From Datura wrightii (Eukaryota > Streptophyta > Magnoliopsida > Solanales > Solanaceae), in contig JASDFA010000003.1 of assembly GCA_035772735.1 (NCBI GenBank), positions 98,699,001 to 98,763,000 on the forward strand: a DNA stretch of 64,000 bases, written 5' to 3'. Numbering within the stretch: position 1 is the stretch's first letter; the number at the start of each line of letters is the position of its first letter. Shown here one piece after another: positions 36,184 through 45,767 of this stretch. The position numbers were made by a program, and so were the translations under genes. The notes below the pieces were generated by a model. It was not told the DNA's origin and did not search any database. It worked only from the letters and a program-made list of their open reading frames with translations.

Positions 36184-37645
36184 TGATCTTGGGCAGATTT
36201 ATATGCCCAAGTGATACTCAAACGTATCATTTTTACCTTGTTTGTTGTGCAATGTATATATAATATCATGTATTTGGTAATAAAATGCGAATTTATACTA
36301 ACCAACATGATTAGCATTTGTTTTGCAGGATAATGTGATTTTTAGGAGCTAAAATGCGTGTTGGAACTATGTCGGAGTTGGACTTGGATGCGAGCGTGGA
36401 AAAGACCTTGGATGGCACATTTTACACTGGCTCCGCGATGGAGCCGTGCCACGCTGCCATCGCGGTAGCACACTGCCTGGGCAGGAATTAATTAGGCAAT
36501 TTCCAGTGTGCCTGCGCGTCAGTTCCGTGGCACGGAGATAGGCCTCCGCGATGACCTCCGTGCCACGTTGAGGCCAATTATCCGGACCCTGCAATTTCCA
36601 GAGAGGGTCCGCGTCCACGCCGTGTCACGGAGGCAGTGCTCCACGTTGGCCACCGTGACACGTTGCTTGTTATTCCGGGAAAAATTTCCCACTAGTATAA
36701 ATAGCACACTTAGGTTTATTTTTAATCAGTTTAGTTTTTAGACTGAGTTCAGAAGTGGAGAGCAGGAACGTGGGTTTGTGGCAGTTGAAGAATAGAAAAG
36801 CTAAGAGTTTTCTTCTCTTCCTTTCTTCTTTCCTTCAATTGTATGCATGATTTACACTCATTTTAGGATGATTAATCCAAGAATGAGTGGCTAATTCCCT
36901 TCTTTGCTGAGGTTTTGAACTTGTGTAATGAATTTTGGTGATAATTGATATGGTTTCTTCTTCTTCTTGCATGTTGTTCTATTAAATTCTTGTGCTTACT
37001 ACATTATTGATTGGCCATCATTAATGTATATCTAAAAAGTCCAATTTCACTCGAGAGAGCACGAAATTGGAAAGTTGTGAATTAATAGGGTATTGTTCTT
37101 AACTTGATTTGGGAAAATTGGGTTTTGATGTGCTTTCTTGATAGAAATATACTTGAAAGCCGTATTAGTCAATTTAGGAACCGGAATTGTAGTGCTAGGT
37201 CATAAATTGCATTTGATCACAGAAATGTAGACGGATGGTTTATGATTCTAAAGTGAAATTAAATACGAAAGTTTTAATTTCTAGGCAAACGTTCTTGGCT
37301 AGCAACATGAAGAAGAGGATGACCAAATTATCATGATTATCAAGTTCATTACTCGTTCTTAACCTTGGCATGTGCATATCCATTGTCTAAATTCAAAAGT
37401 AAATAGTTGTTATTAATTGTAGTATATAAATAGTTTAGAAACAAAAACTCACTCAACTCTTGGTTGGATTGTTGTTAACATAGTTAGGAATAGAATAGAG
37501 ATATAGTAAACTAGGCAGTTTTACATATCTAGAGCAGCCTCCTTGGATCGATACTTGGCTACTTAGCCACTTTATTACTTGTTTGACCATGTGCACTTGC
37601 GTGTCGGTTGATAATTTTTAATACTAACCGAATCAGCACCGAACA
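36184..37645 (+). repeat. E9 5' LTR
   Basis: Starts TGATCTTGGGCA and ends CCGAACA. A perfect 8-bp inverted repeat cttgggca (36188-36195)/tgcccaag (36204-36211) sits 4 nt inside the start. The U5 side shares long identical stretches with the E2 LTR (for example cactcgagagagcacgaaat). Confidence 0.96.
36433..36703 (+). promoter_or_regulatory. LTR promoter of E9: dyad array and TATA box
   Basis: Three inverted repeats in order: ccgcgatgg/ccatcgcgg (36433-36441/36457-36465, perfect); cgtggcacggag/ctccgtgccacg (36526-36537/36556-36567, perfect); cgtgtcacgg/ccgtgacacg (36621-36630/36653-36662, perfect). Then cttgttattccggg, the small palindrome gggaaaaatttccc, and TATAAATA at 36696-36703. Transcription probably starts about 30 nt further on. 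Confidence 0.65.
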
Positions 37646-37651
37646 AGTTTT

Positions 37652-37668
37652 TGGCGCCGTTGCCGGGG
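37652..37668 (+). promoter_or_regulatory. Primer binding site, tRNA-Asp, of E9
   Basis: TGGCGCCGTTGCCGGGG is a perfect 17-nt complement of the plant tRNA-Asp 3' end with CCA (as recalled), 6 nt after the LTR. Confidence 0.95.
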
Positions 37669-37788
37669 AGGCTAGGCGATTTGTAAAATTTTGTTTAGTG
37701 TAAATTTACTGTATTTGTATTTTTATTTTCTTAAGTGTTAACAACTTGGTCTTAGCCTGTATTTTGCAGATTTTTATTTCTGTGAACA

Positions 37789-39228
37789 CTGGCAAGGGAC
37801 AAGGAGCTGGTGGAATCTTACTTAGAGCCAGAACGTGAATTGCACAGTCAACGTAGAGAAGCTCTTCGGAAGAAGCTGCAGTTGCTTAAACAGTCTATGA
37901 TGGAGCAACCAAATCCACCAGTTGTGCGGGCAGTGTTAGTGCCCGAGGAAGTAGCAGCCAGGCCGGTTCGCGAGGTGGCAATCCCACACGCTAATAATGT
38001 ACATTCCAGCATCCGCAAACCAGAGCCTGGAGGGAGATTTGAGTTAAAGCAAAATATGGTGCAACTTTTGCACACTAGCGGGCAGTTTACCGGTCTCCCT
38101 CACGAAGATCCGCAACAACATCTCCAGAACTTTTTGGAGATAAGTGACACTTACATACCCGCTGGAGTGTCACCTGATTATGTTCGGCTCACCTTATTTC
38201 CATTTTCCTTACTTGGTGAAGCCAAGAGGTGGTTAAAAGCTGAACCACCCAACTCTATATCAACGTGGGATGATCTTGCAAGGAAGTTTTTGATCAGATT
38301 TTTCCCTTCAGGTAAAACAGCTAAACTTAGAAGTCAGATTCTAAGTTTTAAATAGAGGGAAGGAGAAAATCTTTATCAAGCCTGGGAAAGATTCAAGTCC
38401 ATGTTGCGGGACTGTCCTCATCATCATCAGTCAAATGAGGTGTTGGTACACACTTTTATTGAGGGTTTGGAACCCCACACTAAAATTTTGTTAGACTCAG
38501 CAGCTGGAGGGCAAGCGCTGGAGAAGACTTATGAGGAGCTGTACACTTTGCTCAACCAAATTTCACAAGGCAATCCGGAATGGAATGCAGATTCTTTAAG
38601 AGGTGGAGCAAGGAAAGCAGCGGGAGTGCTTGAAGTGGATGGATTCACAGCTATCGCTGCACAGATAGCCGCTTTGCAAAATCAGTTAAACACTCACTTC
38701 AGCAATATGAATTTGAACCAGCCTTCAGCCTCCGTCAATGCAGTCCAACAGATGTGGTGTGAAGTGTGTGGTAGTAGTGAGCATTCAGCTGAATGTTGTG
38801 GTGCAAATCCTGATTCTGTCAACTATGTGGGCAATGCACAGAGGAATCAACAGCAGTTTGGTGGTGGCTACAACTCGAATTGGAGGAATCATCCGAATTT
38901 TTCGTGGGGTAGCAACAATCAACAAGGCCAAGGTTCAGGGCAGGGTATGCACAGAAACCAAGGAGGGCAACAAGGCTATCAGAATCAGTTCAGAAATCAC
39001 AATGCCCCTCCTCCACCACCATCACCGACTATTGAGGAAATGTTCAAGACCATGATTGCCAACCAGGCCCAATTGCAGGCTGACTATGTCAAATTGGCAG
39101 CCGAAGTAAAGAACAATCATTGGCAACAAAGGCTCTTGAATATCAGTTTGGGCAATTTGCTAGTGCCCAAAATACTAGACCAAGGGGAGGACTACCTAGC
39201 GACACGGATCCCAATCCTAAGCAGGTGA
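37789..39228 (+). pseudogene. E9 gag, one in-frame stop, non-AUG at the start
   Basis: The frame begins after an in-frame TGA at 37783. Where an initiator is expected stands CTG (37789) before GCAAGGGAC; E8 has TTG at the same place. The first in-frame ATG is about 37 codons on. Residues 1-60 are Arg/Glu-rich. The capsid domain follows (ISDTYIPAGVSPDYVRLTLF, LLGEAKRWLK, WDDLARKFLIRFFP), a TAG at 38353 replaces the Gln of E8 (FKQREG), then LYQAWERFK and FIEGLEPHTK. The zinc knuckle is CEVCGSSEHSAECC, followed by an Asn/Gln/Gly-rich stretch and PPPPPSP. A 1-nt deletion relative to E8 near 39120 throws gag out of frame with pol. Confidence 0.92.
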
Positions 39229-42200
39229 ATGCAGTGACCACGAGGAGTGGTTTACAATTAAAGGAGGTGGAACCGGAAAGACCGCCTCAGAAGTCAGGAG
39301 CAGCAGATGTTGAGGGAGAACAAACCTCAGATACGGGGAAGACCAAAGAAGCTGAACCAGCAAGGCCTCCACCCCCGTTCCCTCAACGACTTAAGAAACA
39401 CAAGGAGGAGGCGTGTTTCCAGAAATTCATGGAGGTACTTAAACAGGTACATGTTAACTTACCTCTTGTTGATGTCTTGCAGGGTGTGCCAAAATATGCG
39501 AAGTATATCAAAGACATCGTGGCCAACAAAAGTCGCTTGACTGAGTATGCCACGGTGGCTTTAACGGAGGAATGCACATCCCGTATTCAGAATAGGTTGC
39601 CCACTAAACTGAAGGATCCTGGAAGTTTTACTATCCAGCTAACGATTGGGCAAAGTATCCGAGCTCGTGGGTTATGCGACTTAGGGGCAAGTATAAATCT
39701 GATGCCATCTTCGGTATTCAAAAAGTTAGGACTAGGGAGTCCTAGACCTACAACAGTGATCTTGCAGCTAGCAGACAGGTCTTTAGCTAAGCCGGATGGC
39801 ATTGTTGAGGAGGTGCTAGTGCAGGTAGGCTCCCTCATTTTTTCGGTAGATTTCATTGTTCTGGATTTTGAACCAGATGCGAAAGTCCCATTTATTTTGG
39901 GACGACCCTTTTTGGCAACCGGAAAGGCATTGATCGATGTAGCTGCGGGTAAACTTACAATGCAAGCACATGACAAGGTAGAGGTATTTGATGTGTTAAA
40001 TGCCATGAAGCTGCCGGCTATACATGAGGAGCTTTCGGAAATCAGCATGGTTGAACATGGAGAAAGTAAGCAGGCTGTTGAATCTCAAGACCCATTAGAG
40101 AGAGCGCTTACGCATTCTGATCATTTTGGGGATGGAGAAGCTTGTGGAATGGTTCAATTGTTGGATGGAGCACCTAAACAACTGAGAAGACAGGAATTTC
40201 AGTCCTTGATGAGATCACTAGAGCCGTTGCCGAAACCGTCTGTTGAGGAGGCACCGAAATTGGAGCTGAAAGAATTGCCTCCCCATTTAAAATATATCTT
40301 TTTGGGGGAGGGAGAGACGTTACCAGTTATTATCTCTGCAGACTTGACAGAGGAACAGGAACAGGCAGCTTTGGGGGTCTTAAGGAAGAGGAAGAAAGCA
40401 ATGGGTTGGCAAATGTCCGACATTCAGGGTATAAATCCAGCTTTCTGCACGCACAGGATATTTATGGAGACAGGAGCCAAGCCAACTGTTCAGCCGCAGA
40501 GGAGACTTAATCCAGCAATGAAAGATGTGGTAAGGAAGGAAATAATCAAGTGGCTTGATGCAGGTGTAGTCTACCCAATTTCAGACAGTGAGTGGGTCAG
40601 TCCCGTTCAATGTGTTCCTAAGAAAGGGGGGATGACTGTAATCACCAATGAGAAAAATGAGTTAATCCCCACACGAACCGTCACAGGCTGGCGAATTTGT
40701 ATGGACTACCGAAAACTAAATGAAGCCACGAGAAAAGACCATTACCCAATTCCTTTTATTGACCAAATACTTGACAGGTTGGCAGGGCAGGAATATTATT
40801 GCTTTCTTGATGGGTACTCCGGCTATAACCAAATAGCCATCGCTCCTGAGGATCAAGAGAAGACGAAGTTCACCTGTCCTTATGGGACATATGCTTTCAG
40901 GCGAATGCCGTTTGGGTTATGCAACGCACCCGCCACATTCCAGAGATGCATGATGGCTATTTTCCATGACATGGTTGAAGATTTTGTTGAGGTATTTACG
41001 GATGATTTTTCTGTTTTTGGTAATTCGTTTGCTACTTGCTTGCAGAATCTTGACAGGGTGCTGGCTCGATGTGAAGAATCCAACCTCGTGTTAAACTGGG
41101 AGAAATGCCACTTCTTAGTGAAGGAGGGGATTGTCCTGGGCCACAAAGTGTCTAAAAAGGGGTTGGAAGTCGATCGTGCTAAAATTGAGGTTATTGAGAA
41201 ATTGCCACCACAAGTATCCGTGAAAGGTGTACGCAGTTTTCTGGGACATGCAGGATTCTGCAGACGATTCATTAAAAACTTTTCCAACATTTCTAGACCT
41301 CTATACAGGCTGCTAGAAAAGGAGGTCAAGTTTGAATTAAACGATGAGTGTGTTGTAGCATTCGAAAAGTTGAAGCAGAAATTGATAGAAGCACCCATAC
41401 TTACCTCTCCTGACTGGGAACAACCATTTGAGCTGATGTGTGATGCCAGTGATGTGGCTGTGGGAGCTGTATTGGGACAAAGGAAGAATAGAGTTTTTCA
41501 TTCTATTTATTATGCAAGCAAGACGCTGAATACGGCTCAGAGCAATTACACAGTCACAGAAAAGGAAATGCTAGCTCTGGTGTTTGCATTTGACAAGTTC
41601 CGGTCTTATTTGGTGGGTTCGAAAGTGGTGGTGTACACTGATCATGCAGCTATTCGATACCTATTCAACAAGAAAGATGCTAAGCCCAGATTGATCATAT
41701 GGATCTTATTGCTACAGGAGTTCGACCTTGAGATTAGAGACAGAAAGGGGAGTGAAAATCAGGTAGCAGATCACCTATCACGACTGGAGAGTCGGTCGCA
41801 TGTGATGGAAAGTGAGGACATTAATGAGGACTTCCCAGATGAGGAACTATTGGCAGTGGGAGAAGCAGAAGTTCCCTGGTATGCTGACATAGTCAACTTG
41901 CTAGTGAGCGGAGTTTACCCCCCTGAAGCAACAGACCAGCAAAGAAGAAAATTGAGGCATGACAGCCGATATTATGTATGGGATGAGCCATATTTGTTCA
42001 AGCAGGGACCAGAACAGGTGATGAGAAGATGCATCCCAGAGAGTCAGATAGCAGAGGTGCTAAGGGGCTGCCATTCTTCGTTGTATGGAGGGCATCACGG
42101 AGGTGAGAGAACAGCACATAAGGTTCTTCAGTCAGGTTTCTTTTGGCCGACCCTGTTCAGAGATTCTATGGAGTATGTCAAAATGTGTGATAGATGTCAG

Positions 42201-43160
42201 CGGACAGGAACAATTGGCAGAAGACAAGAGATGCCTTTGCAGAACATACTGGAAGTTGAGCCCTTTGATGTATGGGGCATTGATTTCATGGGTCCATTCC
42301 CACCGTCATTTGGAAATCGTTACATCTTGGTAGCTGTAGATTATGTATCAAAATGGGTGGAAGCAATAGCTTGCCCCAGGAATGATAACAAGGTAGTAAC
42401 GAAGTTTGTGAAGAAACACATTCTCACAAGGTTTGGGACACCCCGAGCAATTATCAGTGACGGAGGAGCTCATTTTGTCAATGCAAGCTTCAAGAAATTA
42501 TTGGCTAAGTATGGGGTGCGCCATAAAGTGGCCACAGCATACCACCCACAAACTAGTGGGCAAGTAGAGGTGTCAAATAGGGAGGTAAAACAGATTCTGC
42601 AGAAAACGGTGAACACTCAACGAAATGATTGGTCTGGTAAACTTGATGATGCGTTGTGGGCCTACCGAACTGCTTATAAAACACCGATTGGAACGTCACC
42701 ATACCGATTGGTCTATGGCAAAGCATGTCATCTCCCGGTTGAACTTGAGCATCGAGCTTTCTGGGCTGTCAGAAAGCTAAATATGGACTTAGAGCTGGCG
42801 GGTAAAAAGAGATTGATGCATCTCAGCGAACTTGATGAATTTCGCTGGCATGCCTATGAGAGTGCGAAGTACTACAAGGAAAGAACCAAAAGATGGCACG
42901 ACAAGCATGTGGTGCATCGCATTTTCGAACCAGGACAGAAAGTTTTGCTTTTTAATTCAAGATTGAAATTGTTTCCTGGTAAGCTGAGGTCTAAATGGTC
43001 TGGACCGTTTGAAGTAGTGAGAATGACCCCTCATGGGGCGGTAGAACTGTGGCAAGAAGATAGGAGTGCTACGTTCTTGGTAAATGGGCAGAGATGCAAG
43101 CACTACTGGGGAGATCACCAGGATCGGGACAAATCGTCCATCTCCCTAGTAGACACGTGA
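39120..43160 (+). CDS. pol: E9 pol polyprotein: protease, RT, RNase H, integrase
   Basis: Open for 1346 codons. The frame opens at about 39084, has no ATG at its head, and was ancestrally continuous with gag as in E8. Linker 1-100 is Pro/Glu-rich. Protease: CDLGASINLM with active Asp 187. RT: CMDYRKLNEAT, FLDGYSGYNQIAI, MPFGLCNAPATF, and box FTDD at 626-629, where E8 has FMDD (Met to Thr). RNase H: CDASDVAVG with Asp 775, YTDHAAIRYLF. Integrase: zinc finger GHHGGERT…CDRCQ, then catalytic Asp 1055 (GIDFMG), Asp 1114 (ISDGGAHF) and Glu 1150 (GQVEVSN), giving DD(35)E. No chromodomain. It would copy the RNA into DNA and insert it. Confidence 0.95.
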   Translation: MATKALEYQFGQFASAQNTRPRGGLPSDTDPNPKQVNAVTTRSGLQLKEVEPERPPQKSGAADVEGEQTSDTGKTKEAEPARPPPPFPQRLKKHKEEACFQKFMEVLKQVHVNLPLVDVLQGVPKYAKYIKDIVANKSRLTEYATVALTEECTSRIQNRLPTKLKDPGSFTIQLTIGQSIRARGLCDLGASINLMPSSVFKKLGLGSPRPTTVILQLADRSLAKPDGIVEEVLVQVGSLIFSVDFIVLDFEPDAKVPFILGRPFLATGKALIDVAAGKLTMQAHDKVEVFDVLNAMKLPAIHEELSEISMVEHGESKQAVESQDPLERALTHSDHFGDGEACGMVQLLDGAPKQLRRQEFQSLMRSLEPLPKPSVEEAPKLELKELPPHLKYIFLGEGETLPVIISADLTEEQEQAALGVLRKRKKAMGWQMSDIQGINPAFCTHRIFMETGAKPTVQPQRRLNPAMKDVVRKEIIKWLDAGVVYPISDSEWVSPVQCVPKKGGMTVITNEKNELIPTRTVTGWRICMDYRKLNEATRKDHYPIPFIDQILDRLAGQEYYCFLDGYSGYNQIAIAPEDQEKTKFTCPYGTYAFRRMPFGLCNAPATFQRCMMAIFHDMVEDFVEVFTDDFSVFGNSFATCLQNLDRVLARCEESNLVLNWEKCHFLVKEGIVLGHKVSKKGLEVDRAKIEVIEKLPPQVSVKGVRSFLGHAGFCRRFIKNFSNISRPLYRLLEKEVKFELNDECVVAFEKLKQKLIEAPILTSPDWEQPFELMCDASDVAVGAVLGQRKNRVFHSIYYASKTLNTAQSNYTVTEKEMLALVFAFDKFRSYLVGSKVVVYTDHAAIRYLFNKKDAKPRLIIWILLLQEFDLEIRDRKGSENQVADHLSRLESRSHVMESEDINEDFPDEELLAVGEAEVPWYADIVNLLVSGVYPPEATDQQRRKLRHDSRYYVWDEPYLFKQGPEQVMRRCIPESQIAEVLRGCHSSLYGGHHGGERTAHKVLQSGFFWPTLFRDSMEYVKMCDRCQRTGTIGRRQEMPLQNILEVEPFDVWGIDFMGPFPPSFGNRYILVAVDYVSKWVEAIACPRNDNKVVTKFVKKHILTRFGTPRAIISDGGAHFVNASFKKLLAKYGVRHKVATAYHPQTSGQVEVSNREVKQILQKTVNTQRNDWSGKLDDALWAYRTAYKTPIGTSPYRLVYGKACHLPVELEHRAFWAVRKLNMDLELAGKKRLMHLSELDEFRWHAYESAKYYKERTKRWHDKHVVHRIFEPGQKVLLFNSRLKLFPGKLRSKWSGPFEVVRMTPHGAVELWQEDRSATFLVNGQRCKHYWGDHQDRDKSSISLVDT

Positions 43161-43170
43161 GCATAAAGGC

Positions 43171-43218
43171 TGTCGAGCCGCGACATTAAACCAGGCGCTG
43201 CACGGGAGGCAACCCGTG
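43171..43218 (+). other. Post-stop stem-loop motif of E9
   Basis: Begins 10 nt after the pol stop: tgtcgagccgcgac, attaaaccaggcgctg, then CACGGG-AGGCAA-CCCGTG (43201-43218), six perfect pairs and a hexaloop. Confidence 0.88.
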
Positions 43219-43500
43219 AAAAATATTTTTTTCTTTCTTTAGTGTAAAGTTTTTCTTTTATTTTATTTTCTTTTCTTTTTCGTGACTAGGCTTAGATTTG
43301 CATTTTATTTAGTAATTTTTTATTTAGTAATTTAGTAATTTTTTTATTATTTTTAGTAGGGAATTTATTAATTTAACCAATTTTTGTTTAGTGAGGTGAT
43401 TTTCAGGTATACTGGAGGAAAAATACTTGGAATCGAGGAAACGAGGCGAGGTATGAAAAATAAAATTTGATGGTGAAACAGAGCACTGGCGCGTTGGCGC
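43219..43500 (+). other. AT-rich spacer after E9 pol
   Basis: T-rich with repeated tatttagtaattt phrases near 43305-43345. No coding or other signal seen. Confidence 0.6.
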
Positions 43501-43700
43501 CGTGTCACAGAGGCAATGCTCCGCGCTGGCCTCCGTGACACGTTGAAGGCAAATTTGGATTTTTCAAAATTCCAGTAAGCCAACGCATTGGCTCTGTGTC
43601 ACGGAGGAGGGGCTCCGCGTTACCCTCCGTGACACGTTGCCTTTATCCAGTGCCGGGTCACACCGGGTTTCCGGGTGACCCGCGTGTTTTCTTAATAAAA
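43501..43700 (+). promoter_or_regulatory. Dyad cluster and possible internal promoter upstream of E9 aORF
   Basis: Inverted repeats cgtgtcacagagg/cctccgtgacacg (43501-43513/43530-43542, one mismatch) and gtgtcacggagg/cctccgtgacac (43596-43607/43624-43635, perfect, containing gctccgcgtt). The second reads on into acgttgc and closely copies the module beside the LTR TATA box (48075-48127). Then cgggtcac/gtgacccg (43654-43661/43675-43682) and a TATA-like taataaaa at 43693-43700, spaced as in E8. Confidence 0.5.
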
Positions 43701-43835
43701 ACCCCCGATTTCGCCCCTATTTTCCCCATTCCCTCTTCCCTCCGCGACCAAACACCCATTCCCCTACCCCCAAGCTCCGTGCCACGTTAATAGGCAAGGA
43801 AAACGTCAAGTTTTTGTCGATTCTTCAAATCCAAG

Positions 43836-44543
43836 GTATGTTTTCATCGTCTATCTCAAATTTTTGGCGATTTTTGTCAATTTTGAGCATGTGAGGTGAG
43901 ATATATCACCCTAGGTAGAAATTAAACATGATGTGAATTATTTTGTGATTGATTATGTTCGGATTGTTGTAGTTGACGTTTGAACTTATCGATTGATTGA
44001 ATAATTCAATTTTGATTGTTGAATTGTATTCTAGGGCTTGGGGTTGTTGAATTTTAACTTGGGTAACTTGATAGTTTGACGAAATTGATGCCGGGGTGTG
44101 TTTATTATTTGAGATAAGTCGTGGTAAATATTGTATAATTGTTGAAAGACGACTAATTCTCGAATTTTTGTGGGAAATTGCGTAATATGTGAATTGGTTG
44201 AATTGCTTAGATTAGTTGTATATAAAATGTTTGTATTGTTGTTTCTATTTTGTTGTTGATATTGTTGCTAAGTGCTATGGGTGAATAGCTGTCGATAGTA
44301 GGATTGGGTTAGCTGTATGAAGTCTGAGTAGTTCGCTAGCCGTTATGCTGTCGAATTTCTGTGAACGCACTAAGCAATATGTTTATAGTTGATTGTGTTT
44401 AGGGTGTAAATAGAGCTATCCTTGCTAAAATGTTGTAAATATTGTTAAAGAATAAGGGTGGGGTAAATTTTGTTTAACCCGACCTTAGCCGAAGCTAACA
44501 AGTTTTTAGCTTAACGTTGTGCTTGTTTGTGTAAATTGACAAG
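43836..44543 (+). other. Predicted leader intron before the E9 aORF
   Basis: Donor ccaag|gtatgtt at 43835/43836, as in E8. The acceptor position is attgacaag|tacaATG, where E8 has gtgcag; both end in AG. The interior is T-rich with no ORF. Prediction only. Confidence 0.45.
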
Positions 44544-44547
44544 TACA

Positions 44548-45767
44548 ATGGCCAGCCGACAAGATAAAGGCAAGGGTGCTTCAACCTCAGGCACCGGCAG
44601 AAAGAGAATGAGACTGGGCACGGCTGTCCCAGCTGCACCTGCTGTTCCACGCGGTCAACACCACCGATACGGAACACGATGGGTTACCGAGGAAGGGAAG
44701 AAGTGGTACGCAAAGCATAAGGAGAACAAATACTTTCCGGAGGAACATATTGCAAGGGAACCACTTGCACAGGAGTTCCCTCGCATCGTACAGAGGATTG
44801 AGGCAGCTGGGCTCAGCTTTATCTTTTAGGAGCCCAAGGAGTGCAACCTTCACTTGGTCCGGGAATTCTACGCCAACTGGAACCCGGCCATCAGGAGCCA
44901 TACTATTAAAATCAGAGGGCAGATTGTCACTCTGGAACCCCAGCAGTTTAATGCCATCGTGGGAGCGCGGGACACAGACGCCCACGTCCTCCGCCAGCTA
45001 AACATCACCCCACCGTACGCCGATATCAGACGTACGTTGTGTGGGACTCGATCCACAGCCCGATGGAGTAGACACAAAGAGAGGGGTTACCACCAGACTC
45101 TGCCTTATTCGCAGATGAACAGGGAGGCCAGAATCTGGCTAAAAATTGTATGTTCGTGTTTGATCCCGGGAGTTCATATGACAGATGTGACCCGGGACCG
45201 TGTCTGCTTGGTGTATTCCCTTATGAAAGGGCTTGAGATTAATGTGGGGCAGTCATAATATCCGCCATGAAGAGAGCCAGACTACACCAGGGCCACAGAT
45301 ACGGGTTTGGCGGACTCATCACCACCTTCCTCCGAGACCTCGACGTTGAGGAAGAAGCCTTGGATTACATTCCGCAGTTAGAGCAGAGGGCCCTCGATGT
45401 GACAAAGACCAAGGCCCCCGACACTACACACGGACCTTTGCTGACTCTGGGCGAGCAACATGCTCGTGACGACCAGTATATGGCCCGTATGTTCGGCATG
45501 CAGATGCTGCAGCTACGGATAGGTGGGAGACCAGCCACCGAGGATGAATTATGGCAGCTGGAGCTGGACTACCCCTTTGGAGAGAACGCCAGAGCCTTAT
45601 GCAAGGTGGGGCCAGCCTTCGTGGAGCCGACTGATGACGATGTCCCTACTGATGAGGAGACACGTCGTGAGGACTCCGATGTGGAGTCCGATGACGACGA
45701 TGGAGCTGATTCAGATATGGGCGACGAGGCCGCAGCACCGGATGAGGAAGTCGAATATTTCGACTGA
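44548..45767 (+). pseudogene. E9 accessory ORF (aORF), one stop and one frameshift
   Basis: Start ATG in good context (tacaATGGCC). About 406 codons, collinear with the E8 copy. TAG at 44827-44829 falls after SFIF, where E8 has Glu. A 1-nt deletion near 45244, relative to E8, stops the frame at 45256; it continues from about 45259 in another frame to TGA 45765. Basic N-terminus (GRKRMRLGTAVP), globular middle (WYAKHKENKYF, EFYANWNPAIRSHTIKIRG, ARDTDAHVLRQLNI, KERGYHQTLPYSQMNREARI), strongly acidic tail (DDDVPTDEETRRED to EEVEYFD). It holds the position of the env-like gene of Athila but lacks membrane segments. Function unknown; the charge pattern suggests a nuclear or nucleic-acid-associated protein. 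Confidence 0.82.

Noticed and set aside
36433..36662. Regularly repeated palindromic units resembling a CRISPR array
   Set aside because: Plant LTR sequence; spacing is irregular, there are few units, no unique spacers of constant length and no cas genes.
40880..41398. Minus-strand ORF of about 170 codons inside E9 pol
   Set aside because: Antisense shadow of the RT coding region, with no domain of its own.
44548..45767. Accessory ORF as a retroviral-type envelope gene
   Set aside because: No signal peptide or transmembrane segment can be seen; basic N-terminus and acidic C-terminus point to an intracellular protein.
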